From NCBI RefSeq assembly GCF_013402815.2, contig NZ_CP058601.1:4278001-4342000 (forward strand): a DNA stretch of 64,000 nucleotides, given 5' to 3'. Numbering within the stretch: position 1 is the stretch's first letter; every line of letters starts with the position of its first letter. Position numbers and translations under genes: made by a program. Below, in pieces: positions 1-8,563 of the stretch. The notes under the pieces are model-generated. The model was not told the origin of the DNA and did not search any database. It worked only from the letters and a program-made list of their open reading frames with translations. The stretch comes from Natrinema halophilum. Lineage in GTDB: Archaea; Halobacteriota; Halobacteria; Halobacteriales; Natrialbaceae.

Positions 1-419
1 AACTTCTCGAAGTCGAGCACGTCGGTCAGCCAGCCGCGTGCATCTTCAATCTCGGTGTCGGCCATCCCGTAGGCGCGCCCGAAAAGCTCGAAGGTTTCGT
101 CGACGGTCAGTCGGTCGTAGAGACGTGGTTCTTGTGGGCACCAGCCAACGGTTCCGCCGCGGGTAACATCGCCAGCGTCGTGCTCGAGGACCCCCGCGAG
201 GATTTGCATGAGCGTCGACTTGCCACTCCCGTTTTCGCCCATGATGCCGACGATCTCTCCACACTTCACCTCGAGAGTTGCGTTGTCTAGGACGTCGACG
301 GAGTTTGTGAACGGGATCCGTGAGTCGTAGGTCTTTGCGACACCAGTTGCGCTTACTGCAATATCAGTGTCTTGCTGTTGGGCCTGACGTAGAGACGCAT
401 CGGCAGCCAATGTTGCCAT
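1..419 (-). CDS. ABC transporter ATP-binding protein (partial, 3' end outside window)
   Basis: The reverse strand from the ATG at 417-419 reads as an ABC ATPase. After a variable N-terminus comes a KTYDS-type strand, then the Walker A motif GENGSGKST (codons about 64-72) and a Q-loop in GWCPQEPRLYDRLT. The frame is open to the left edge, so the signature motif, Walker B and the C-terminus are missing. The style, with a Q-loop followed by DETFELFGRAYGM, fits exporters of the ABC-2 type, where this subunit drives a separate membrane permease. The permease should lie left of the window. An in-frame ATG at 447-449 would add ten residues (MKHVFVFLDT); the shorter start is preferred but not proven. 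The family call is solid; the substrate is unknown. Confidence 0.85.
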   Translation of the reverse strand, partial: MATLAADASLRQAQQQDTDIAVSATGVAKTYDSRIPFTNSVDVLDNATLEVKCGEIVGIMGENGSGKSTLMQILAGVLEHDAGDVTRGGTVGWCPQEPRLYDRLTVDETFELFGRAYGMADTEIEDARGWLTDVLDFEK

Positions 420-449
420 CGTGTCTAGGAATACGAACACATGTTTCAT

Positions 450-1000
450 TGCTATTTTGCTTAACTTCCTCTGCATATCCCTGCCCCAGAATTTGGATAC
501 CGAGGTATGAAGACGGTTCAATTTGGGACTCGAAGTGGGTTGATCATGCTGCCTGAGCTCGTGAGGGTAGTCGACGCTGTACTCCCGGCGACGCGATCCG
601 TTTACAGCCCACCCTGGTACTTCGTGAGAGCCCAGCGTCATGAGGACGTCGTACAACGCTCGATGGGGCAGTATCTTCCTCTGCTGTAGATCGAAACACC
701 TGCACAGGTAGCAATTCCACCGAACTGATGATGCACCCACTTCGGCCTGAATAAAACGTGGCCCACATGCTGCACTCACCCTTTGAATCCAGTACACAGG
801 TTCTAACAACTGTTTGGGAGGGCAGTAGCGACCGTGCTGAATAGAAGGCGCGAATGTAACACAGGTTTGGCCCCACTCCGAATGTCGTCCAAACGCTCAG
901 TGCAGGTGACACACACCGCTCGAGAAAGAGAATTCGGACAGCCCGTCCGGGCGTATGGTAGGCAGTGACACTATTTTAGGGAGAGAGACGTAGTACGAAT
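450..1000. other. Intergenic stretch, no supported gene
   Basis: About 550 bp between the divergent ABC ATPase and the molybdopterin oxidoreductase. Open frames here (for example 544-912 on the minus strand) are rich in Arg, Ser and Cys, poor in acidic residues and show no recognisable motif, unlike real haloarchaeal proteins. The stretch probably holds the two divergent promoters. No RNA gene or repeat was seen. Confidence 0.5.
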
Positions 1001-2092
1001 ATGGTCCGGAGAGTGGTAGCTGGTCTGCAGAATGTCCTCGCTTTCGTGTGGTTGCCGCCGCGGCTCGTCGACTGGTCGATCTTCGCAATCGTCTGTTTCG
1101 AGGCCGCTTCGGGGCTTCTTTCCTTCACTGTCGGATCGGTTGTTTGGTGGCCGCTGTTCTGGGCTCACCGGATCGCCGGGCTGACGCTTATCGTCTTGCT
1201 CGTCTTCAAACTCGCTCGCGTTCGGTACCGTCTCGCGAACAGTAGGCAGTGGCAACCGTCCACCCTTCTGTCGGTAGTCACTCTGCTCTCGGTCTTCGGT
1301 GTACTGGCGACCGGCATCAGCTGGGTGTTCGGCATGGATGTTCGCCTCTCCAATTGGACTCTCCTGAGCGTTCACGTCGGATTCGGACTCGTACTCATTC
1401 CGCTCATGCTATGGCACCTCACGACCCGATTTCGCCTTCCGAGACGACGCGACTTCGACCGACGTCGGACACTCCTACAGTACACTGTATTACTCGTCGG
1501 CGGTGCAGTGGCATATCGTGGACAGGAGTTCGCAAATCAGTTCCTGAACGGGCCTGGCGGAGACCGGCGATTCACGGGATCGCAGCCGCGAGACGGAGCG
1601 GGCAACGAGAGTTTTCCGATCACCGCGTGGGTCGCCGATGACCCCGACCCTGTCGATCTCTCAGACTGGACACTCACCGTCCGCGGAGCGGTGGAGACGC
1701 CGCTGGAACTCGACTACCAAGATCTGTCCTCTAACACTGAACGACGAGCGGTATTAGACTGCACGAGCGGGTGGTACACGGTACAACAGTGGCGTGGTCT
1801 CCGCGTCGGGGACGTGATCGATGCGGCCGGTGTGGACGAGGAAGGCCGGTTCGTTCGTTTCGTCTCGGTCACCGGCTACCGCTGGAGTCTCCCGATCCAC
1901 GAGGCGCGGAATGCACTCCTGGCGACCCATGTCGGCGGCGAGCGCCTCAGCCACGGCCACGGAGCCCCGCTGCGACTCGTCGCCCCTGGCCGACGGGGGT
2001 TTCAGTGGGTCAAGTGGGTCGAACGAGTGGATGTCCGACAACGCGGCGATACGGCGCAGTGGGTTGTAACCCTGGTCAGCGGATTCGAGTGA
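1001..2092 (+). CDS. Cytochrome b561-like membrane domain fused to a molybdopterin-binding oxidoreductase domain
   Basis: This 363-residue protein has two parts. Residues 1 to about 175 form a membrane module of about four to five helices, with histidines in the helices (for example FWAHRIAG, LSVHVGFGL, LWHLTTRF) like di-haem cytochrome b561 domains. Residues about 200-360 resemble the sulfite-oxidase/YedY molybdopterin fold. The segment VLDCTSGWYTVQQWRGLRV carries the family's Cys ligand, and YRWSLPIHEARN and PLRLVAPGRRGFQWVKWV match its later motifs. It probably passes electrons between a pterin-bound Mo or W centre facing outward and the quinone pool. There is no Tat signal, as expected if the N-terminal helices anchor it. 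The substrate cannot be told. The start is the first ATG of the frame. Confidence 0.82.
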   Translation: MVRRVVAGLQNVLAFVWLPPRLVDWSIFAIVCFEAASGLLSFTVGSVVWWPLFWAHRIAGLTLIVLLVFKLARVRYRLANSRQWQPSTLLSVVTLLSVFGVLATGISWVFGMDVRLSNWTLLSVHVGFGLVLIPLMLWHLTTRFRLPRRRDFDRRRTLLQYTVLLVGGAVAYRGQEFANQFLNGPGGDRRFTGSQPRDGAGNESFPITAWVADDPDPVDLSDWTLTVRGAVETPLELDYQDLSSNTERRAVLDCTSGWYTVQQWRGLRVGDVIDAAGVDEEGRFVRFVSVTGYRWSLPIHEARNALLATHVGGERLSHGHGAPLRLVAPGRRGFQWVKWVERVDVRQRGDTAQWVVTLVSGFE

Positions 2093-2117
2093 CGTCGCCA
2101 GCGAGTCGGTAGTCATA

Positions 2118-2221
2118 GTAGTCGTTGAACGTCATTGCACACCCCGCTCGCGAGTTCGCGGCCAGCGAGCACTCGCTGGCCGCAGCAATGCGAGCGGTAG
2201 GTAAATCGTTTCAACGACTAC
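2118..2221. repeat. 104-bp palindromic MITE-like element
   Basis: The ends are a perfect 12-bp inverted repeat, GTAGTCGTTGAA at 2118-2129 and TTCAACGACTAC at 2210-2221. Inside is a second perfect 12-bp hairpin, GCGGCCAGCGAG (2158-2169) against CTCGCTGGCCGC (2172-2183), and weaker pairing of CGCTCGC with GCGAGCG between them. The whole sequence can fold on itself. It lies between two convergent reading frames and supplies the stop codon (2218-2220) of the truncated frame on the minus strand. It could be a small non-autonomous transposon or an elaborate bidirectional terminator. No clear target-site duplication is visible. Confidence 0.6.
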
Positions 2222-2640
2222 GTCGGCGTCATCCACGCCGCCCCGCTGGAGAACTGCCACGTCTCACCGACCCACTCGTCGGGCTTCCCGACCTGCCACT
2301 TCCAGCGCTGTTCGCTCGTTTTGGCGTCGAATGCGAGGAGGTACGTCCAGGCCGCCTTATCCGAGGACTGGCTGATGAATACCGTCCCGTCGTTGACCAT
2401 CGGCTCCTGCGTGATGAACAGGCCGACAATGACACCGAGGACGATTCCATGGGCGACGTGACTCACCCAGTCGAGGGAATCGATGGGTCGGCGGCCGTAG
2501 ATAGCGTGGATCGCGGACGTCACGACGCCCGGGTCGATCAGTACCATGACGCCCCCGAACGCGATTGCACCGCCGAACGAGTCGCCGACGATCCATCCGG
2601 TCTTGCTACTCAGCCCGACGCGGCCGCTGTGTGTGATTCG
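2218..2640 (-). pseudogene. Chimeric remnant: membrane-protein fragment joined in frame to a PQQ-propeller fragment
   Basis: Read 3' to 5', the frame gives GRVGLSSKTGWIVGD and then hydrophobic segments (GGAIAFGGVMVLIDPGVV, HVAHGIVLGVIVGLFITQEP), typical of a small haloarchaeal integral membrane protein. Right after this comes VNDGTVFISQSSDKAAW and LLAFDAKTSEQRWKWQVG, a PQQ/BamB-type beta-propeller blade. Neither half is complete: no convincing start lies upstream and the frame ends within the palindromic element. The two parts were presumably brought together by deletion, and the propeller part was cut by the element. It is most likely not functional. The frame is clear; the parent genes are not identified. 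Confidence 0.6.
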
Positions 2641-2766
2641 CCAACTATCGCTGCACCGGTACCACGAACGGTTCCAAACGTGTTATCAGGTATTTTACAG
2701 CAGCCTCACGGCGGCGTCTCCGTCCGGATACCGCACATTGTTGTGGAGCGGGCGCCAAGCGTCTGC

Positions 2767-3315
2767 ATGGAGTACGAACTGCTCGGCTGGCCCCCTGACG
2801 GACCGAAACTCCGCCTCGACCACGAGCGGTTCAGCTACGCCGGCAAGTTCGTGATGACGAACACCGGCAAAGCGGTGGCTCGAGCCGACGACGGGTCGAT
2901 CGTCGCGGCGATCGCCTTCAATCCCGACCGCACGGACGACGCCACGTTGTGGCTGCGCTACGTGACTGTCGCCGGTGACCGTCGCGGCGAGGGGATCGGC
3001 CCCGCGCTCGTCCGCCTGGTCCGCGATCGGGCCGTAGAGCGCGGCTATGACCGGCTCCGGATCGCTGTCAACAACCCCTACGCCTACGAGGCGCTCTACC
3101 GGTCCGGCTTCGCCTACACCGGCGCGACGACGGGCATCGCCGAACTCGTGCTCGAGTTCCCGCGGCCGACCGAGGACGGGGGCTGGAACGAACGCGAGCG
3201 CTATCAGGCGGGACTCGATGAATTCCGCGGACGTGATCTCACCGCCGACGAGGATACGTTTCTCGAATCGCGACGTGACAGCGGGCCGCCCGAAGTCGAG
3301 TCGCGGGCGGGATGA
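2767..3315 (+). CDS. GNAT family N-acetyltransferase
   Basis: The 182-residue product has the GNAT core: beta strands ending in LWLRYVTVAGDRRGEGIGP, where R/G-x-x-G-x-G/A binds the acetyl-CoA pyrophosphate (residues about 69-80), then VERGYDRLRIAVNNPYAYEALYRSGF, the usual C-terminal N-x-x-A-x-x-x-Y motif. The frame is open upstream to 2125, but that part runs over the palindromic element and the antisense remnant, so the ATG at 2767 is taken as the start. The C-terminal tail of about 50 charged residues is unusual for a minimal GNAT. Target substrate unknown. Confidence 0.8.
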   Translation: MEYELLGWPPDGPKLRLDHERFSYAGKFVMTNTGKAVARADDGSIVAAIAFNPDRTDDATLWLRYVTVAGDRRGEGIGPALVRLVRDRAVERGYDRLRIAVNNPYAYEALYRSGFAYTGATTGIAELVLEFPRPTEDGGWNERERYQAGLDEFRGRDLTADEDTFLESRRDSGPPEVESRAG

Positions 3316-3513
3316 GCCAGGGTCCGATCGTCACGCTCGTGATCGTCGTCGTCGCGGCGTGGGTCCGCTCGGTGCCGGCGGGTCCGTTCCGGGCGGAACG
3401 GTCACGGCGATTCGCTGCTCTGAGGGGGCGCTTCGCTCCGGGCCGAGGGTTGCGACGTCGCCGTTGCCCCCGACCCATAAACCTACAACCTCCCATTATC
3501 CAACAGAGTCCAT

Positions 3514-5316
3514 ATGGCGGACGACATCGATCTGGGTGGGCGAGACGAGCCGTTGCGGGGTGGAGACGATCACGCCGAACTGCTGTCCGAACTGGACTCG
3601 CACGACCTTGCGGTGGCGACCGATGTCGACCCAGAAATCGACACCAGCCGGTTCGAACACGACCGCGACGCGGATCCGAATGCAGTGTTTCCCCAGTCGG
3701 TGGCCAGCGGTGGGCCGACCTCGTCCGGGGTAATCCTCTGGACGCGACTCGAGCCGGCGGTCTTCGACCCGGATGAGCCCCTGGCCGTGCGCGTTGCGAA
3801 CGACCCGGACTTCGACGACGTTGTCTACGAGGGGGTAGTCACCGATGCCGAGCAGATTCGGTCCCACGACTACACGGTCAAAGTCGACCTCGACGGGCAT
3901 CTGGACTCGGACCGCGAGTATCACTACCGATTTTACTACCGGGAGACGGCATCACGGATCGGTCGGTGCCAGACGCTTCCCGGGTCGGATGCGTCCCCCG
4001 AAAGCCTGCGTCTTGCAGTGCTCGCGTGTCAGAACTACCTCAACGGGTACTATCCGGCGTATCACTATGTCGCCCGTGAGGACGTCGATTTTCTCGTCCA
4101 CGTCGGCGACTTCATCTACGAGTCGGACGACGGCGACTTCAAGGGCCTCGGCTCGTACGACTACCCCGGGCGCGAAAAGGAACTCCCGAGCGGCAACGGT
4201 CGCGTGTGGGGTCTCGAGGACTACCGGTACCTGTACCGGACGTATCGAAGCGACCGATTCCTCACGGAAGCGCTGGAAGCGCACACCGTGATCGCCGGAT
4301 GGGACGATCACGAGATGGTCAACGATCTGTACTGGGACAAACGGGCGGATGCGCCCGCGGGCGACCACCCGCGAGGCGACGACCCAGCGTTTATGACCGA
4401 TCTCATTGCGGACGCGATGCACGCGTGGTGGGAGTACATGCCCGCTCGCGTCCACTACGATCCGCGCGGCGACAGTCTTCAGGACCGGTTCCAGCTCTGG
4501 CGAGAGTTCGAATTCGGCGATCTCGTGACGCTCGCGATGACCGACGAGCGACTGTTCCGTGATCCTCCTCGCGAAGCGATACCGACGCCCGACAACGTCG
4601 GCCCGCACCGCGAACCGCCCGGACGGACGATGCTCGGCGGAGCCCAACGCGAGTGGCTCATCGACACGATCACCGGCTCGGATGCGACGTGGACGGTATG
4701 GGCCGACGAGGTCCTGACCGTCCCCCTTCGCGTCGGGTCCGGCCCGCTCTCGCTCTACCCCGTCCAGGGCGGCTGGGACGGGTATACGAGAGAGCGGATG
4801 CAAATCAGCGAGTCGATCGCAGAGGCCGACGTCGACAACTTCGTGACCCTGACCGGCGACATGCACTGTTATATCGCCGCATATTCGAAATCGTCGTACC
4901 CGGGTCGGGTTACGGGCGGGGAGGGCGTCGCGCAAGGCGAACGGATCGGCGTCGAGTTCATGACGCCCGCAGTCACCTCACTCAACGTCGCGGAGGCCCT
5001 GCATCTGACTCGCGGCTGGCGGCGAACGCTTACGGAACCGCTGTTGTCGTGGCTGGTCCCGGCGATGAATCCGCACATCGAATTCTTCGACAGCCACCAC
5101 TGGGGGTATTCGGTGGTCGAATTTACGCGAGATGCGTGTACGTACATCGGGTACGCAGTCGACAAAACGACGAACGCGCCGGACGCTGATCGGTCCGTCG
5201 TGGCGGCGTATCGCGTACCGGACGGCGAAGTCTCGCTCGAGGACGTGACCGACCGGTATCGGGCACTGGAGGGCGACTCGAGCGACCGAAGCGGAACGTC
5301 CCGTCGGTGGATTTGA
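3514..5316 (+). CDS. phoD: PhoD-like alkaline phosphatase/phosphodiesterase
   Basis: The 600-residue protein follows the PhoD layout. The N-terminal beta domain includes FPQSVASGGPTSSGVILWTR. The metallophosphatase domain carries LVHVGDFIYES (metal-binding Asp), VIAGWDDHEMVND (the GxWDDHE/ND motif) and FVTLTGDMHCYIA (late His). Bacterial PhoD is a secreted Fe/Ca phosphatase releasing phosphate from mono- and diesters. Here no Tat or Sec signal is visible; the protein starts with an acidic MADDIDLGG segment. It may be cytoplasmic, or the start may be misplaced. It stands alone with no phosphate transporter nearby. Family call strong; localisation uncertain. Confidence 0.88.
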   Translation: MADDIDLGGRDEPLRGGDDHAELLSELDSHDLAVATDVDPEIDTSRFEHDRDADPNAVFPQSVASGGPTSSGVILWTRLEPAVFDPDEPLAVRVANDPDFDDVVYEGVVTDAEQIRSHDYTVKVDLDGHLDSDREYHYRFYYRETASRIGRCQTLPGSDASPESLRLAVLACQNYLNGYYPAYHYVAREDVDFLVHVGDFIYESDDGDFKGLGSYDYPGREKELPSGNGRVWGLEDYRYLYRTYRSDRFLTEALEAHTVIAGWDDHEMVNDLYWDKRADAPAGDHPRGDDPAFMTDLIADAMHAWWEYMPARVHYDPRGDSLQDRFQLWREFEFGDLVTLAMTDERLFRDPPREAIPTPDNVGPHREPPGRTMLGGAQREWLIDTITGSDATWTVWADEVLTVPLRVGSGPLSLYPVQGGWDGYTRERMQISESIAEADVDNFVTLTGDMHCYIAAYSKSSYPGRVTGGEGVAQGERIGVEFMTPAVTSLNVAEALHLTRGWRRTLTEPLLSWLVPAMNPHIEFFDSHHWGYSVVEFTRDACTYIGYAVDKTTNAPDADRSVVAAYRVPDGEVSLEDVTDRYRALEGDSSDRSGTSRRWI

Positions 5317-5553
5317 CGGTGGCGGCCTCGAACCAGTCGTCAATCGCATCCACAAGACGGGACCGATGCGAACGAAAACGCAAACGCCGTCCCCGTTTTC
5401 GTTTCCGTCCGCTGCAGGTGGTCGCTACCGACGTGGAGAAACGGACGGCAAAACGAGTTCCACGCATCTCCGGGGACCGCCTCGAGACGAGTCTGCTGCT
5501 ACAGTCGAATCAAACGATTCGATGGGCTGCAAGTACCGGAGTCGATAGATGAA

Positions 5554-5949
5554 TCAATCGCTCGCGATGGCGGCGGACGATGCCGATTTGGATTTGGACT
5601 TCGGCTTCGTCATTTCGATTTCTATCTCTCCGCCGGTGACGGAGACGAGCACGTCGTCGAAGCTCTTGTGGTACTCGGTGGCGTGCTTGCCGGAGGTGTT
5701 GATTCGGACCTGTTCTTCCACCAGGTCGGCTTCGGTCAACAGTTCCACCTTCCGGTACGCCGTCGACATTGGGATGTCACATCGCTCGGAAAGTTCCGTC
5801 GCCGTGAGCGACTCCTCGTTCGTTGCCTCGAGAATGGATCGACAGGCAGCATCGTCGAGTGCCGTAAGCACTGCCTGGGGATCGACCTGTTCCGTGTGCT
5901 GCCATCCTCGCGTCCGGGTCTCGCGTGCGTCGGGGTTCGGGGGAGCCAT
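5554..5949 (-). CDS. Winged-helix transcriptional regulator (ArsR/HTH_20-like)
   Basis: 131 residues. A typical haloarchaeal winged helix runs from about residue 27 to 100: ALDDAACRSILEATNEESLTATELSERCDIPMSTAYRKVELLTEADLVEEQ, with the recognition helix PMSTAYRKVELL. The tail is rich in Lys and Ser (KPKSKSKSASS), unusual in this acidic proteome. It is divergent from the HTH-10 gene at 6194 and may control it. Ligand unknown. Confidence 0.85.
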   Translation of the reverse strand: MAPPNPDARETRTRGWQHTEQVDPQAVLTALDDAACRSILEATNEESLTATELSERCDIPMSTAYRKVELLTEADLVEEQVRINTSGKHATEYHKSFDDVLVSVTGGEIEIEMTKPKSKSKSASSAAIASD

Positions 5950-6193
5950 CTGTTACGCTTTCTAGTTCCGACCGGAGCCCCTCCAATTGAGACCCACTAA
6001 ATACAGGGGGCTTTATATGGGGAGTGGTCGTGCCACCGACGGCGCCGTTCTCGAATGCGATCGCCAGGTGAGCAACTGGGAGGACTATCTCAAAAGACGA
6101 TGCCCGACGAGGGACAAATTCGAGCGGTCACGGCCGATCGTTCCTCACACAGGTGCGCAGGGTTTAGGGAGTCGGCCCACCCAACTGATTGCA

Positions 6194-6853
6194 ATGGCTT
6201 CGGGAATCCGAGCGGAGGTGAAGATCGAGGATCCGCCAGACTGTGTCGTCGCTCAGGCCTCGGCCGAGACAGACGGGCGGATTCACTCCGTCTCCAAGAG
6301 TAACAACCCGTCAGCGCCCGAGCGCGTAACCGAGGAGTTCATGCTCGAAGCAGAACGCCATCCCGACGAGTTCGACACCGATGCTGATCTGTCACGGATT
6401 TTCTCGTATAGTTCGAGTTCGGTCTATCGGTTCGAGCGCAAACTCGGCCGTGGATGTCCCTGTGAATCCGTCGAGAAGCACGATTGTCCTGTCGTCGACG
6501 TCCGCACCCAGGGTTCGATGTTGTATCTGACATTTCATGCGCCGGACATGCATGGGCTACAGGCAGTCATCGGCGAATTACGGGACCGATATGCGAGCCT
6601 CGACGTCCAGCGGTTGCTCCAGTCCCAGCAAGACCACGACGAACGAAACCTCGTTTTCGTCGACCGTAGTACGCTGACCGACCGTCAGTTCGAGGTCCTC
6701 GAGACTGCCCATCGGATGGGGTACTTCGAACACCCAAAGCGAGCAAACGCCGGCGAAGTTGCCGAGGAGCTCGGAATCACCAGCACGACCCTGACCGAGC
6801 ACCTCGCAGCAGCACAGTCGAAGCTGTTGGACGCTATTCTCGATTACGAATAA
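6194..6853 (+). CDS. HTH-10 (bacterioopsin-activator-like) transcriptional regulator
   Basis: 219 residues from the ATG at 6194. The frame is open further upstream to 5987, but that part is not protein-like. The N-terminal half is the ligand/partner domain common to Bat-like regulators, with an unusual Cys cluster GRGCPCESVEKHDCP (residues about 86-100). The C-terminal HTH-10 domain starts at LTDRQFEVLETAHRMGYFEHPK and ends with the helix-turn-helix SAEELGITSTTLTEHL-type sequence. The Cys cluster could bind metal or sense redox state (inference). Homologues usually regulate a nearby gene; none is obvious here. Confidence 0.85.
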   Translation: MASGIRAEVKIEDPPDCVVAQASAETDGRIHSVSKSNNPSAPERVTEEFMLEAERHPDEFDTDADLSRIFSYSSSSVYRFERKLGRGCPCESVEKHDCPVVDVRTQGSMLYLTFHAPDMHGLQAVIGELRDRYASLDVQRLLQSQQDHDERNLVFVDRSTLTDRQFEVLETAHRMGYFEHPKRANAGEVAEELGITSTTLTEHLAAAQSKLLDAILDYE

Positions 6854-6933
6854 CCGAGCGAACTCGACGATTCGATAGCGGAGTCACGCACGTGTTTCGA
6901 ACGGTTCGTCGACTGACCTTCGTCCGTCAGTCG

Positions 6934-7212
6934 TCACTGCATTCCGGACGGAAGGGTGACACGCAACTCGTTGTCGACCTCGTAAAAATACCCCCGCTCG
7001 ATCAAGCGTGTAATCGCATGATCGGCGTCCTCCGGCTCGAGCGCCAGTTCGTCCGCCGAACGGAGGATTTCGATCGCGCGTTCACGTTCGATAGAGGGAA
7101 CGGTGTACTCTCTCTTCTCGGAATCCGTATCCGTTGTGTAATCCGAAAGGATGGCGTAGGCGTCCGTGATCCACTCGGGGAGCGGGGGTCGTGGATCGCC
7201 GGTCGAGGGCAT
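6934..7212 (-). CDS. Conserved haloarchaeal hypothetical protein
   Basis: A 92-residue acidic protein starting MPSTGDPRPPLPEWITDAY. It has a winged-helix-like pattern: EREYAIEIL-type helices, then a helix with ALEPEDADHAITRLIERGYFYEVDNELRVTLP, which looks like the recognition helix and wing of a small winged-helix domain. The resemblance to a DNA-binding wing is inferred from the alternation pattern only. It is convergent with the HTH-10 gene. Real-gene status is well supported by codon use and acidity. Confidence 0.7.
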   Translation of the reverse strand: MPSTGDPRPPLPEWITDAYAILSDYTTDTDSEKREYTVPSIERERAIEILRSADELALEPEDADHAITRLIERGYFYEVDNELRVTLPSGMQ

Positions 7213-7790
7213 CTATCAGCTCACCCGTATGTGAACTGTTCATCGGCATGCCGCTTAACTGTATCCCACGTGAAAAAAGGAACTATCGGTCGGCCGAAAC
7301 AGTATCGACACGGGAAGCGAGCTAGAGGCCGTCTCTCTCTCTCTCCCTACCCGTGCAAGTTACCGAGATCTCGACTCGTCTCGAACAGTAACGGACGGAG
7401 ACGGAAGACAGTCCAATCCGTACGGCTGGTGGATCGACCGGCGATTCGCCGACGACCTCTGACGCGCAGTGTTTCGACGTGCAAACACGAGGGAACGGCT
7501 GTCACTGTGGCCTCTGTCGAAGACGTGTCCGAATCGAATTCGGCCGAAGCCGGACGACCGTTCGACGGACGTGTCGATCCGATGCGCGCCGGAAAACCGT
7601 CGGAACGCCGAGTGCCCCATCGTGAAAGACTCACAGGTTTACGCCGTGGAAGCGCCACACGAGTCGGTTCGAAACTCGAGACTCATGAACGTATCGGGAC
7701 CTACAGGCAAACGGTATCGAACCGCAACGATATATATATTGGACCCACAGCAATACGTACACAACCGAGGTTTCACATCACCGCTCCGCT
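7213..7790. other. Intergenic stretch, only a promoter seen
   Basis: Nearly 580 bp with no credible gene. The open frames on both strands (for example 7347-7658 minus) are Arg/Ser-rich shadows. The only clear signal is the TATA box before the small zinc-ribbon gene. Confidence 0.45.
7729..7739 (+). promoter_or_regulatory. TATA box for the zinc-ribbon gene at 7791
   Basis: The sequence GATATATATAT is the most AT-rich run for hundreds of bases and matches the haloarchaeal TATA consensus. Transcription would start about 26 bp downstream, near 7760, leaving a leader of about 30 nt. Confidence 0.55.
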
Positions 7791-7943
7791 ATGAGTCGAT
7801 ATCAGTTTACGTGCCCCGAGTGCGGGCAGGAGATCGAAGTCAACGAATCGATGCGGGAAGCCACGCTTACACACGGCTGTCCTGTCTGTGCGACGTCGGT
7901 GACGCCATCGGACTTCGGTGCGGAGCAACAGAGTGAAAACTGA
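7791..7943 (+). CDS. Small zinc-ribbon protein (50 aa)
   Basis: A short gene with a complete frame: ATG at 7791, TGA at 7941. The product is a two-Cys-pair zinc ribbon: YQFTCPECGQEIEV, then HGCPVCATSV, giving CxxC at residues 8-11 and 30-33. It resembles the DUF7560-type small zinc ribbons common in haloarchaea. Such micro-proteins are abundant in this group and some affect stress response or surface growth; no specific role can be given here. Confidence 0.82.
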   Translation: MSRYQFTCPECGQEIEVNESMREATLTHGCPVCATSVTPSDFGAEQQSEN

Positions 7944-7991
7944 CGTTCGCTCGTGTACGCTTCGATTCTCGTTTCCCAGCGAAACGGCGTA

Positions 7992-8444
7992 TTATGCCTC
8001 GCGATCGACGTCGGTTCGTCGCCCGTTGAGTGTCGTCGGCTCGAGGCGATAGAGTTCGATATTCAGCGATTTCTTTCCCTCGGCCCAGATTTCGAATAAC
8101 GGCCGTTTCGCATCCCCGTACTGGGCGATTTCCCCCGGTGTGAGGTCGGGCGGATCGATGTTCTCTAGTTTTCCCGTGGCGATGATGCTCCGGTACGTCG
8201 ACCCAGACTCGTCGTAGACGACGAGTCGAGCCTGGGGAGAGGATTCTAGAAACTGACGCTTTTCGCTTTCGGGCGTCGACACCAGGCGCATATAGAACTC
8301 ACGCTCATCGTGGTCGTAACCGTACGAAATAGGGATTGCATAGGGTTCGTTGGTACGTGCAAGCGATAGCACCCCCGTCTCGCGACGACTGAGAAAGTCG
8401 TCGATCTCACCGTCGGTCATCTCGGTCTCCTGATCGATGGCCAT
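7992..8444 (-). CDS. Pyridoxamine 5'-phosphate oxidase-family (FMN split-barrel) protein
   Basis: 150 residues from the ATG at 8442-8444. The N-terminal helix EMTDGEIDDFLSRRETGVLS and strand ARTNEPYAIPISYGYDHDEREFYMRLV are the usual opening of the FMN-binding split-barrel family, followed by FLESSPQARLVVYD and YRSIIATGKLENID. These proteins bind flavins or haem; the true pyridoxamine oxidase activity is rare in this subgroup. A TATA-like ACCATAAAG lies about 30 bp upstream (minus strand), suggesting a leaderless transcript. Confidence 0.82.
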   Translation of the reverse strand: MAIDQETEMTDGEIDDFLSRRETGVLSLARTNEPYAIPISYGYDHDEREFYMRLVSTPESEKRQFLESSPQARLVVYDESGSTYRSIIATGKLENIDPPDLTPGEIAQYGDAKRPLFEIWAEGKKSLNIELYRLEPTTLNGRRTDVDREA

Positions 8445-8563
8445 CGTCTCAGTGCTTTGCCAATGGGGGAACACTATCTTTATGGTTGCCATCGAATCCG
8501 AGGCGTATCGTCGACGGGATATCGGACGAGCGCCACTGCTGCATACCGTCGATTCATCCGGCT

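Noticed and set aside
544-912. 122-codon minus-strand frame
   Set aside because: Composition (Cys, Ser, Arg, few acidic residues) is unlike haloarchaeal proteins and there is no motif.
2125-2766. N-terminal extension of the GNAT protein (396-codon open frame)
   Set aside because: It crosses the palindromic element and the antisense remnant and has no protein-like composition; the GNAT fold starts at the ATG at 2767.
3312-3776. 154-codon frame between GNAT and PhoD
   Set aside because: Arg/Pro-rich after a short hydrophobic start, overlaps PhoD in another frame, and lacks acidic character.
3952-4935. 327-codon frame antisense to phoD
   Set aside because: The sense strand encodes the complete PhoD motifs.
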